Both the position numbers and the translations under genes were made by a program. Under the pieces are notes generated by a model. It saw nothing but the letters and a program-made list of their open reading frames with translations. It was not told where the DNA came from and searched no databases. Positions 34,801-42,412 of a stretch of 64,000 nt of DNA are shown one piece after another; the stretch's first letter is position 1, and every line of letters begins with the position of its first letter. The DNA is taken from NCBI RefSeq assembly GCF_014645835.1, contig NZ_BMMM01000026.1:1-64000 (forward strand), read 5' to 3'. The stretch comes from Streptomyces albiflavescens (GTDB lineage: Bacteria > Actinomycetota > Actinomycetes > Streptomycetales > Streptomycetaceae).

Positions 34801-36528
34801 TTCGTACCGCCGCTACGCAAGGACGGCTCGAACCACAACGAGTGCGAGATGGTACGGCTACTCCTGCGGCTGCCCAACGAGCAGGGCGTGTTGCCGTCGG
34901 AGGTCGGGGTCTGGCCCAAGCAGAAGGATGTCGCGGGCGCCCTGGGGCTGTCTGCCGGCCGTATCCCGCAGATGCTGAAGAACCAGCGGACCCGCTGGAA
35001 GAAGCACGCGGCGGTACGGGCACTGCGCGCCGAGGTCCTGGACTTGCTGCACGACCTGGGCCGGGTCGCTTCGGCCGCGGAGGTCGCGGACGCGCTGACC
35101 GTGCGGCGCGGCACGCAGCTCCAGGAGCGCGAGCAGCGCCGGGCGCTGGCGCTGGCCGCCGTACGGGCCGTGGTGGAGGTCGAGCAACTCGTCCCGGAGG
35201 AGGCCGAGTTCGGACACGCCCCGAACCGCGACGCGGCCGACGAAAGCATGGGCGCGGGCCTGCTGGCCCTGGAGGTGGGCGCCGACGACGCGCCGGACAC
35301 ACCGTCCGCGCCGGGGCTGCTCCACTACGCCCAGCGGCTCGGCCGTATCGCGGACCGGCTGGCCGGGCTCGACACCCTGCCAACGGCGGCGACCGTGGTG
35401 GCCGAGCTGGGTGCCGTACCGCCGCCGAGTGCTGCGGTGCAGTGGGACGACCGGCGCATGGTGGAGATCGCGGTGGCTGCCTCCCGCCATGCCGCCGCGA
35501 CACCCCGTCTGGAGATCTATCCGCGCAAGCTGCCGCTGGTACGCGCGCTGCGCCTCACCCAGGCCGGCCTGGTACCGCTCATCCCTGGGATGGCGGAGGC
35601 CGAGCAGCCGGGCCTGACGGCGGACGACGTCCACGAGCGGGTACGGGCCCGCTTCCCGGAGCTGCTGAACGAGCGGGGTGGCCATGCCCTGCCCACGGGC
35701 GGTCCGCTGACGAGGGCTCTGCGGGAGGCCGGCTTCGACCTGGTGCTGTCGACGCGCAAGAGCACGGGGACGCTGCGGTATCTGCCGAGCAGTCCGGACG
35801 GAGTGTCTGCCTATCTGTCGTCGGACGCGCGGCGGCAGCCGACGGGCACCGTCTCCGCGCACCGCTACTCCGACGATCCGGAGCTTGCGGCGGCGGGCAC
35901 GGCCGAGGACCGGCTGAAGGCTTCGGCACGGCGGGACGGCTTCCGTGTGCTGACGGTGCCGACGGAGTGGGCACGGGATGCGATCGACGAGCTTGGGCGC
36001 GACGACTTCGCGGGCGGGGCCGTCGTGGTGTCGGTGGCCGAGCTGTTCGTTCGAGCGCTGCACGAGCTGGTCGACCCGCGGCCCAAGCCCACGTGGGAGA
36101 CCATCCTGCGTGCGGATGTGGCGAAGACCGGGACGCCGGGTGCGATGAAATTCGCCGAGTATGCGGGGACGGCGTGGGGACTGGTGGAGCCTCGGATCGG
36201 GGAGCTGCTGGTGCCGGGGGGCACGGGTTCTGGGAACGGTGGCGGGGGCGGGTTGGCTGCTCCATTGGTGCTGACGGACGCTGGGGTCTTCGCCCGGTAC
36301 GACGCGATGGGCGTACTGGACCGGCTGGCGGAGCGGTCGCGGGGTGGTGGCCGCGCGCTGTGGCTGCTGTGTCCGCAGAGCGACCCGGCCCGGCCGCCAC
36401 GGCTGGGGACGGTGGCGGTGCCGTATCAGTCGGGGCTGGGCGAGTGGATCACGCTGAATGAATTCTGGGTACAGAACGCGCACCGCGCGAAGCCGGAGAG
36501 GGCCGGGGCCGGCGGCCCACGGGGATGA
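31837..36528 (+). CDS. pglW: BREX-2 serine/threonine kinase PglW
   Basis: 1563 residues from the ATG at 31837 (M-R-D-G-R-W-T-T-V-T-E-S-E-F), the conserved PglW start. Order of domains: an N-terminal NERD nuclease-related domain (V-D-L-L-V-I-A-P-G-G-V-H-L-I-E-L-K-D-W), a degenerate kinase-like domain (F-H-R-T-L-A-A-R in place of the catalytic loop), then a true kinase with G-T-G-S-T-S-R, H-R-D-I-K-P-D-N (671-678) and D-F-S instead of D-F-G. After these come a helix-hairpin-helix like the RNA polymerase alpha C-terminal domain (G-V-N-T-V-G-E-L-L, A-P-G-L-G-A-K-T-R) and a long tail. PglW is required for phage growth limitation/BREX-2; its phosphorylation target is not settled. It is followed 72 bp later by pglX. 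Confidence 0.93.
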   Translation: MRDGRWTTVTESEFQHEHRGLEAIREKLPDNDPWRAWSNFTFTAHTGHVREVDLLVIAPGGVHLIELKDWHGSVESRNGTWLQTQPSGRQIPHGNPLHLANKKAKELAALLQQNGEKVWVSEAVCFTDSSLRNRLPAHDRNGVFTVHQLTEMLKEPPKDEYRRIDAARSRRIKAVLERIGIARSDAEYKVGPYLLSRKAFDSGPTWADYLAQHSELPEAARVRVYLRERGSDAELRASVERAARREAAVLRHFRHPGVVQLKQYDPSGHSAGPALIFDFDPRTLRLDEYLLQYGEKLDILSRIALVRQLAETVRSAHGRRIFHRTLAARAVHVIPRCRGGRSDSESETGAWSSPHLQISDWQVAVQRSSEHGVTGSGERFAPTTFSRAGAHLAEGADPYLAPELTALRPDPVALDVYGLGVLTYLLATGRPPAASQAELVARYEAGEGLRPSSVVDGLSPYIDELVQAATAYDVSARLSSVDDFLEMLEVVEADLTEPPTAEAPRPAEPEKDPLDAVAGDVLAGRWEVRRRLGTGSTSRAFLVRDLTAGPDVRFSKSLAVLKVATSDSRGEVLRREAEVLGRLRPDSRVIRLVEPEPQRIDPRTVLVMEYVGDEREESAEPSAPGTKRRRREETVARQLREFGRLSVDQLEAYGDYLFGAVDFLEGEGVWHRDIKPDNIAIRIRPNRTRELVLIDFSLAGYPVNETAAGTDGYLDPFIGTLTDRSVYDAHAERYALAVTLHEMASRELPVWGDGKVSPRQTDPEKEPYPRIAADAFDPAVRDGLVAFFQKALHRDASQRFPDLKPMRDAWKKIFLAMDEAKPSSRRPSRHAAPPAQGEAAQPAPDAAIPEAEEESAEQQRERLAERVDRDTLVSSSGLSPAAESFVYGLGVNTVGELLDYSQRQLVNAPGLGAKTRKEVLSRIKQWRLKLAEKPAAPLTPEGRKAAKEELSAAEAAAVDAVAANGGAGAHSLPERALRSVSLDTLATVFVPPLRKDGSNHNECEMVRLLLRLPNEQGVLPSEVGVWPKQKDVAGALGLSAGRIPQMLKNQRTRWKKHAAVRALRAEVLDLLHDLGRVASAAEVADALTVRRGTQLQEREQRRALALAAVRAVVEVEQLVPEEAEFGHAPNRDAADESMGAGLLALEVGADDAPDTPSAPGLLHYAQRLGRIADRLAGLDTLPTAATVVAELGAVPPPSAAVQWDDRRMVEIAVAASRHAAATPRLEIYPRKLPLVRALRLTQAGLVPLIPGMAEAEQPGLTADDVHERVRARFPELLNERGGHALPTGGPLTRALREAGFDLVLSTRKSTGTLRYLPSSPDGVSAYLSSDARRQPTGTVSAHRYSDDPELAAAGTAEDRLKASARRDGFRVLTVPTEWARDAIDELGRDDFAGGAVVVSVAELFVRALHELVDPRPKPTWETILRADVAKTGTPGAMKFAEYAGTAWGLVEPRIGELLVPGGTGSGNGGGGGLAAPLVLTDAGVFARYDAMGVLDRLAERSRGGGRALWLLCPQSDPARPPRLGTVAVPYQSGLGEWITLNEFWVQNAHRAKPERAGAGGPRG

Positions 36529-36600
36529 TGCGCTGAGCGCGCGTGCCGTACTCGGAGCGGTTCGCGTGTGGGTGGGGATGACGACAGGAGACGTGACCAG

Positions 36601-39600
36601 GTGATCGACCGCAAGTCCAAGGCACTGCTGGCGGACCTGATCAAGCAGGTGAAGGCGGTCGAGGTCGACCTCGGCCAGCAGGTTCGGGACGGCGAGACCG
36701 TTCTGAAGCCGCTGCGTACGGAGTACGGCAAGCTGCAGAAGGCCGACCCCAAGGGGAGCCCCAAGTGGGGGGCCTGGCTGGAGGAGCGGTTGGCTGGGCT
36801 GCCGGAGGAGGGTGCCGAGCTGGTGCGGGCGGCGGAGGCCGTCGCGGGGAGGCTGCGGGCTGAGTACGACCAGGCGTTCAAGCTTGAGCGCACGGGGGCG
36901 ACTTGGAGCGCGTGGTTGGACGAGCGGGTCACGCAGGTCGCGGTCGCGTGGGTGCTGGGCACGGTGTTCGTACGCTTCTGCGAGGACAACCGGCTGATCC
37001 CGGAGCCGTACCTCACGGGCCCGGACGCCGAGCGGCGGGATCTGGCGGAGGCCCGGTATCGGCAGTACGTCGAGGACGAGCAAGACCCGACGTACCGAGG
37101 GTGGCTGGAGCGGGCGTTCGCGGAGCTGGGCTCCGGGCAGGCCGGCAAGCTGCTGTTCGACAAGCGGCGCAACCCGCTGTATCAGATCCCGGTCTCGCAC
37201 GACGGGGCGCGGGCGCTGGTGGAGTTCTGGCGGGAGCGGCGGGAGGACGGTGAGCTGGTCCACGACTTCGCTGACCCGCTGAACGAGGACGGCACGAAGG
37301 GGTGGGACACGCGCTTCCTCGGTGACCTGTACCAGGATCTGTCAGAGGCGGCCCGGAAGACGTATGCACTGCTCCAGACGCCGGAGTTCGTGGAGGAATT
37401 CATCCTCGACCGGACGATGGATCCGGTGGTGCGGGAGCTGGGCGGGCGGTTCGGCGAGCTGAAGATGATCGACCCTACGTGTGGGTCGGGGCACTTTGTC
37501 CTGGGCGCGTTTCGGAGGATGGTCCGGCTGTGGGCGGAGCGGGAGCCTGGGCGAGATGTGCATGAGCGGGTGCGGGATGCGTTGAACTCCGTGCACGGGG
37601 TGGACCTCAATCCATTCGCGGTGGCCATTGCGCGGTTCCGGTTGTTGGTGGCGGCGATGGCGGTGTCCGGGGTGGGGACTCTGAGGGAGGCTGGGCAGTA
37701 CGACTGGCCGATCCATCTGGCGGTGGGTGACTCACTTATCAAGGCTCGTCAGCTTGAGCTGACTCTGGGCGAAGAGGAATTGGGGGATCCGCTGGCAGAT
37801 TTCTCTTATGCCATGGAAGACGTAGACGATTACCCAGGCATCTTGGAGCAGGGACGGTACGACGTGGTGGTGGGGAACCCGCCCTACATCACGGTCAAGG
37901 ACAAGAAGCTGAACACGTTGTATCGGGAGTTGTACGCATCATGCGCCGGCGCTTACGCCCTCTCCGTGCCATTCGCTGAACGCTTCTTCCAACTAGCGAA
38001 GGCTGGAGAACCGGACGGTCGCGGCTACGGAATGGTTGGCCAAATCACTGCGAACTCCTTCATGAAGCGAGAGTTCGGGACGAAGCTCATTGAAGAGTAC
38101 TTTGCGCACAAAATTGAGCTGACCGAAGTCATTGACACATCAGGAGCATTCATCCCAGGACATGGCACTCCGACAGTCATCCTGGTGGGGCGACGCCGGT
38201 CTGGCATCGGGCGTGCGCCAACGATCCGCACTGTGCGCAGCGTCCAAGGCGAACCTGTAACGCCAGAGAATGCAGCAGACGGCCTCGTATGGAACGCGAT
38301 CGCCCGACAGATCGACCAGCCCGGTTCAGTCAGTCAGTGGGTCTCTGTTGATGATTTGAGCCGGGATGATCACTTTAGTCGGCGCCCCTGGATTCTCAAA
38401 GACGGAGGGCTGGAACTTGTTGCTGCACTTTCTTCTGGCTCGAAAACCACCCTGGAGAAGACCGCTCGGGTTATCGGAGCTGGCGCCGTAACGCGTGAAG
38501 ACGATGCTTACATGCTTGGCGCAGGCTACATGAGACGCAATGGTATTTCCGCAGCGCAACAACGCCCCATCGTCGAGGGAACTCAGGTACGTGACTACTT
38601 GATTTGGAATCCCACGACCTCGATCTGGCCTTACTCAAGCGAGTCTTTGAAAGCGGAAGTTTCTGAAGCGGCTGTCCGCACCCTCTGGCCGTACCGAAAG
38701 CTGCTCCAAGGCCGCGTAGCCTTTGGGAAGACTCAACTTCAGCGCGGACTAACCTGGTTTGAATATTCGATGTTCTTCGAGGGTCGATATAGGCAGCCGC
38801 TGTCGATCACAGTGCCTGAGACCACCACGCTCAACCACTTCGCCCTGGATCGCGGAAACAAAGTCTTCAAAGACACCGCTCCAGTGATCAAGCTCGACGA
38901 AAAGAGCAGCGAGGAGGAATATCTTCAGGTCCTGGGAGCGCTTTGCAGCTCCGCAGTATGTTTCTGGCTCAAGATGACCTGTCACGATAAAGGCGGCCAG
39001 GGCATTAACGAGGGTTTCAAGTCTCAAGAGTGGGAGCGCTTCTACCAATTCAAAGGCGCCAATCTAGGGCGCATCCCACTTCCCCCCATTCTCCCCGAGA
39101 AAATCGCTGTCGCCCTTGATTCTCTCGCCCAGGATCTGAGCGCTACCAGCCCCTCATCCGTAGCCGCATCCGTGGCCCCCACTGCCACGACCCTCCGCGA
39201 AGCAAGCACCAAGTGGCACTCCATCCGCGCCCAGATGATCGCCTTGCAAGAAGAATTGGACTGGCAATTCTATTCTCTCTATGGTCTGCATCCGGAAGAC
39301 CTCCGGGCCCCCGAGTCTGAAGTCCCCGAACTCGCCCTTGGCGAGCGGACTTTCGAAATCGTACTGGCTCGGCGGGTTGAGAAGGGCGAGGCGTCCGACG
39401 AGTGGTTCAAGCGGCACGGGTCCACCCCCATCACCACGATCCCCGACCACTGGTCGGACGCCTACAAGGCAACCGTCCAGAAGCGCATCGACGCCATTGA
39501 GTCGTCCCGCGCTATCGGCATGGTCGAGCGCCCCGAGTACAAGCGCCGCTGGTCGACAGAAGGTTGGGACGCGCTCCAGGAGAAGGCCCTGAGCAACTGG

Positions 39601-40329
39601 CTTCTCGACCACATCGAGGACCGCGAGCTCTGGTTCCAAGACGGCCAGCCGACCATCCTCACTCGGGCTCAGCTCACCTCCGCTCTCTCCCTCGACGCGG
39701 ACTTTGTCTCCGTGGCCGAGCTGTACGCCCCTCGCAATGAGCTGGCGACCGTCGTCGCTGACCTCCTCGCCGGGGAACACGTGCCCTTCCTCGCCGCCCT
39801 GCGCTACAAGCCCACCGGTCTCAGGAAGCGCGCCGACTGGGAGCACGTCTGGGATCTCCAGCGTCTGGAAGACGCCGCCCCAGACGAACCCTCCAAGCGG
39901 AAGATCCGGGACTCGATCCCCGTACCGCCGAAGTACACGTCGGCCGACTTCCTCAAGCCGTCCTACTGGCGCGCCCGCGGGAAGCTGGACGTGCCGAAGG
40001 AGCGGTTCATCTCCTACGCCACCGGCGCGATCTCCGGCACCCCGGACCTGTTCGGCTGGGCGGGCTGGGATCACCGTGAGCAGGCCCAGACCCTCAGCAC
40101 GTACTTCACGAACCACGACGAGCTGTCCGACGAGCAGATGACGCCGCTGCTCGCCGGCCTCCTCGAACTTCAGCCCTGGCTCACCCAGTGGCACGACGAG
40201 TTCGACCCCCTGTACGGCGGCTCCCCCGCAGCCTTCTTCGCGGGCTACCGGGCGACCAAGCAGGGCGAACACGGTCTGACCGATGACGACTTGCGCGCCT
40301 GGCGTCCTGGGAAGCCAACCAAGGGCTGA
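36601..40329 (+). CDS. pglX: BREX-2 adenine-specific DNA methyltransferase PglX
   Basis: 1242 residues from the GTG at 36601 (V-I-D-R-K-S-K-A-L-L-A-D-L), with AGGAGA ten bases upstream. SAM-binding D-P-T-C-G-S-G-H-F is at 291-299 and the catalytic N-P-P-Y at 426-429. PglX adds N6-methyladenine at the BREX site, marking self DNA. The middle of the gene (about 37.73-39.35 kb, residues roughly 375-915) differs visibly in base use: sampled 60-base lines there are near 47% GC against about 72% in the N-terminal part, with A/T-ending codons common. This is where the target-recognition domain lies, so the specificity region may have been exchanged by recombination. The stop abuts a convergent gene; a hairpin follows. 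Confidence 0.93.
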   Translation: MIDRKSKALLADLIKQVKAVEVDLGQQVRDGETVLKPLRTEYGKLQKADPKGSPKWGAWLEERLAGLPEEGAELVRAAEAVAGRLRAEYDQAFKLERTGATWSAWLDERVTQVAVAWVLGTVFVRFCEDNRLIPEPYLTGPDAERRDLAEARYRQYVEDEQDPTYRGWLERAFAELGSGQAGKLLFDKRRNPLYQIPVSHDGARALVEFWRERREDGELVHDFADPLNEDGTKGWDTRFLGDLYQDLSEAARKTYALLQTPEFVEEFILDRTMDPVVRELGGRFGELKMIDPTCGSGHFVLGAFRRMVRLWAEREPGRDVHERVRDALNSVHGVDLNPFAVAIARFRLLVAAMAVSGVGTLREAGQYDWPIHLAVGDSLIKARQLELTLGEEELGDPLADFSYAMEDVDDYPGILEQGRYDVVVGNPPYITVKDKKLNTLYRELYASCAGAYALSVPFAERFFQLAKAGEPDGRGYGMVGQITANSFMKREFGTKLIEEYFAHKIELTEVIDTSGAFIPGHGTPTVILVGRRRSGIGRAPTIRTVRSVQGEPVTPENAADGLVWNAIARQIDQPGSVSQWVSVDDLSRDDHFSRRPWILKDGGLELVAALSSGSKTTLEKTARVIGAGAVTREDDAYMLGAGYMRRNGISAAQQRPIVEGTQVRDYLIWNPTTSIWPYSSESLKAEVSEAAVRTLWPYRKLLQGRVAFGKTQLQRGLTWFEYSMFFEGRYRQPLSITVPETTTLNHFALDRGNKVFKDTAPVIKLDEKSSEEEYLQVLGALCSSAVCFWLKMTCHDKGGQGINEGFKSQEWERFYQFKGANLGRIPLPPILPEKIAVALDSLAQDLSATSPSSVAASVAPTATTLREASTKWHSIRAQMIALQEELDWQFYSLYGLHPEDLRAPESEVPELALGERTFEIVLARRVEKGEASDEWFKRHGSTPITTIPDHWSDAYKATVQKRIDAIESSRAIGMVERPEYKRRWSTEGWDALQEKALSNWLLDHIEDRELWFQDGQPTILTRAQLTSALSLDADFVSVAELYAPRNELATVVADLLAGEHVPFLAALRYKPTGLRKRADWEHVWDLQRLEDAAPDEPSKRKIRDSIPVPPKYTSADFLKPSYWRARGKLDVPKERFISYATGAISGTPDLFGWAGWDHREQAQTLSTYFTNHDELSDEQMTPLLAGLLELQPWLTQWHDEFDPLYGGSPAAFFAGYRATKQGEHGLTDDDLRAWRPGKPTKG

Positions 40330-40983
40330 TCACCCCGGCGTGCCCTCCCCTCTCTCCCGCGCGGAGGGCACGCCATCGTCCCGCACGGTCAACGGTTCTG
40401 CTGCGTGTACCCGTAGCGCCGGGCCCTCGTCCAGTCCAAGCACAACGGCGAGTCCACCAGCCGCGTGCGACTCAGTGCGCACCGTACGGACAGTGCGCCA
40501 CTCACCCCACACTCGCACTAGCTGGCCAGGCCGCACCATGACAGCCGCGACCTCCCGCCCGTCGGGTTCAGCCACGATGTCCGGCGCTTTCAGCTCTGCC
40601 CACACTGTCTTCCCGATCCCGCCCGTGCGCTCCTCAACTCCCCAGCGGTGAGCCAACGCCTCCACGAGCAACAGCCCGCGCCCGCCAGTCTCCTCGTCAC
40701 CGGGCGCCCGCACTTCGGGCCTGCCCGAGCCCGCGTCGCTGACTTCCAGCCGCAGCAGGCCGCCCTCCAGGCATCGCGCGATCCGTACGCCCACCTGTCG
40801 GTCACTCGGCACACGTACGCGCAGCGCGTTGGTCACCAATTCCGAGAGCGCCAACTCCACCGATTCCAGGGCGTCTTGGCTGACGCCCCAGCCGCTGAGC
40901 ACGGCATGCGCCAGCGCTCGCGTTCGGGGCACGCTGCGACGGCAACGGGTTAACCGGAAGGTGACTTCATTCGGTGCAGCCAT
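40330..40983 (-). CDS. HATPase_c anti-sigma-like ATP-binding protein (RsbW/SpoIIAB-like)
   Basis: 217 residues from the ATG at 40983. The GHKL ATP-binding boxes are present: E-L-V-T-N-A-L-R (N box), V-S-D-A-G-S-G (G1) and G-R-G-L-L-L-V-E-A-L-A (G2). Beyond the domain is about 70 residues of variable tail. Stand-alone proteins like this are abundant in Streptomyces and usually lie beside an HTH-DUF397 pair, as here (the pair starts 200 bp away, divergently). They are thought to act as anti-sigma factors or switch proteins in WhiJ-like regulatory units. Its 3' end contains the pglX terminator hairpin. Confidence 0.82.
   Translation of the reverse strand: MAAPNEVTFRLTRCRRSVPRTRALAHAVLSGWGVSQDALESVELALSELVTNALRVRVPSDRQVGVRIARCLEGGLLRLEVSDAGSGRPEVRAPGDEETGGRGLLLVEALAHRWGVEERTGGIGKTVWAELKAPDIVAEPDGREVAAVMVRPGQLVRVWGEWRTVRTVRTESHAAGGLAVVLGLDEGPALRVHAAEPLTVRDDGVPSARERGEGTPG
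40337..40374 (+). terminator. Hairpin just past pglX, inside the convergent gene's 3' end
   Basis: Twelve-base perfect stem GGCGTGCCCTCC / GGAGGGCACGCC with a 14-base loop begins eight bases after the pglX stop codon. It overlaps the last codons of the convergent HATPase gene, so the same DNA is coding on one strand and terminator on the other. Confidence 0.65.
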
Positions 40984-41182
40984 GGCAGCCCCCAGAGGGT
41001 CGACGCGCGGCCGGAGCCCCATAGAGACAGCAAGTCGAACCATGGGACGCCGATGTCCATGGCCAGCAGAATGTATGCGCACCATCCGAATCTGCAACGT
41101 TGCCGACTGAGATGACCTCAATCTTCCCCCTTCCGGGTTAATACAACCCTGACGCATCCACGGCTCTGCTAAAGGTGTTGGC

Positions 41183-42067
41183 ATGCTTGCGAAGAGCACC
41201 ACCCCGAACCCCTCGACCGTGCTCGGCCGCCAACTTGGCGACGAGCTACGCCGGTTGCGGGAGGCCGCAGGGCTGACCACCAATCAGGCAGCTGAAGCCC
41301 TCGACTGCACCAAGGGCAAGATCAGCCGGATCGAGAACGGTCGGGTGGCCGTCCGACTCCCGGACCTGACCGCGATGCTGCACGCCTACGAGGTGGCGGA
41401 TCCTGAGCTTCGCGAGCGACTGGGAGCACTGGCCCGCACGGCCAACCGCCGTCGCAGGCAAGGATGGTGGAACCAGTACGGATCCGTCCTCGCCGACACG
41501 TACCGCGACTACATCGCGCTGGAAGCCATGGCTGGAGAGATCCGCACGTTCCAGGCGCAGTTGGTTCCCGGCCTGCTCCAGACCCCGGAGTACGTCCGTG
41601 CCGTGACGGTGGCCTCACGACAATGGCAGACAGCCGACGAGATCGAAAAGTTCGTCCAGGTTCGCCTCGCCCGACAGGAGCGACTCACTGGCGACTCCCC
41701 TTTGCATCTCTGGGCAGTGCTGTCGGAGGCCGTTCTCCTCCAACAGGTCGGCGACCCTCAGGTGATGCAGGCACAGTTGGAGCACCTCCTGGCGACCTCC
41801 GAGCAGCCCAACGTCACCATCCAGGTCCTGCCGTTCTCGCGCGGAGCACACGCGAGTATGTTCGGCCCGTACGTAGTACTGGGTTTCTCAGAGGAGGCAG
41901 CGCTCGACGTGGTGCTGGCGGACAACCCAACCGGCTCCATCTGGCTGGAGCGGGAGGCGGAAGTCGCCCGTTACCAGGATCTGTTCGACGCCGCTCGCAC
42001 GTCCGCGCTCTCTCCGATGGAATCCCGAGCCGTCGTCCGACGCAGGGCCAAGGAGCACAGAGCATGA
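41183..42067 (+). CDS. HTH (DUF5753) regulator, WhiJ/Scr1-like
   Basis: 294 residues. A Cro/C1 HTH at about 15-70 (L-R-R-L-R-E-A-A-G-L-T-T-N-Q-A-A-E, C-T-K-G-K-I-S-R-I-E-N-G) is followed by the DUF5753 domain (F-Q-A-Q-L-V-P-G-L-L-Q-T-P-E-Y, Q-V-L-P-F, D-V-V-L-A-D). Its ATGA stop/start overlap with a DUF397 gene is the standard Streptomyces arrangement; the DUF397 partner modulates DNA binding in characterised examples. The trio with the divergent HATPase gene is a self-contained regulatory unit lying between pglX and pglY. Confidence 0.88.
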   Translation: MLAKSTTPNPSTVLGRQLGDELRRLREAAGLTTNQAAEALDCTKGKISRIENGRVAVRLPDLTAMLHAYEVADPELRERLGALARTANRRRRQGWWNQYGSVLADTYRDYIALEAMAGEIRTFQAQLVPGLLQTPEYVRAVTVASRQWQTADEIEKFVQVRLARQERLTGDSPLHLWAVLSEAVLLQQVGDPQVMQAQLEHLLATSEQPNVTIQVLPFSRGAHASMFGPYVVLGFSEEAALDVVLADNPTGSIWLEREAEVARYQDLFDAARTSALSPMESRAVVRRRAKEHRA

Positions 42068-42267
42068 ATAGCGCACGCCACAGCACGCTGGACCTGTCGG
42101 GCGCGAAGTGGCGCAGCAGCACCTACAGCGGTGGCAACAACGAGTGCGTCGAGATCGCCGACGGCATCCCCGCACTCATACCGGTCCGCGACAGCAAGCG
42201 CCCCACCGGCCCAGTGATCGCTTTCACCCCCCACGCCTGGCGCGCATTCATCGCCCACCTGAGCTGA
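42064..42267 (+). CDS. DUF397 protein, partner of the HTH regulator
   Basis: 67 residues, ATG at 42064 overlapping the regulator's stop. W-R-S-S-T-Y-S-G-G-N-N-E-C-V-E-I-A and R-D-S-K-R-P-T-G-P then F-T-P-H-A-W are the DUF397 signature. It acts with the preceding DUF5753 protein in a toxin-antitoxin-like or regulatory pair. Confidence 0.88.
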   Translation: MNSARHSTLDLSGAKWRSSTYSGGNNECVEIADGIPALIPVRDSKRPTGPVIAFTPHAWRAFIAHLS

Positions 42268-42358
42268 ACCCGACTACCTCAAGGCCGGCCCGCCCTTCAC
42301 CGCCTTCCAGTCCACCCGCACTCATCACCCATAGTCACAGTCCATTACTCATATTCTC

Positions 42359-42387
42359 CATACTATGGTTCACTTGAGTATGTTCAA
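42359..42387 (+). promoter_or_regulatory. Dyads upstream of the DUF234 ATPase gene
   Basis: In an unusually AT-rich stretch (42330-42390) before the ATG at 42413, CATACT (42359-42364) pairs with AGTATG (42377-42382), and TTGA (42374-42377) pairs with TCAA (42384-42387). Probable promoter/operator region; the regulator is unknown. Confidence 0.35.
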
Positions 42388-42412
42388 CACGAGCAAGCTC
42401 GAAGGGTGACCC

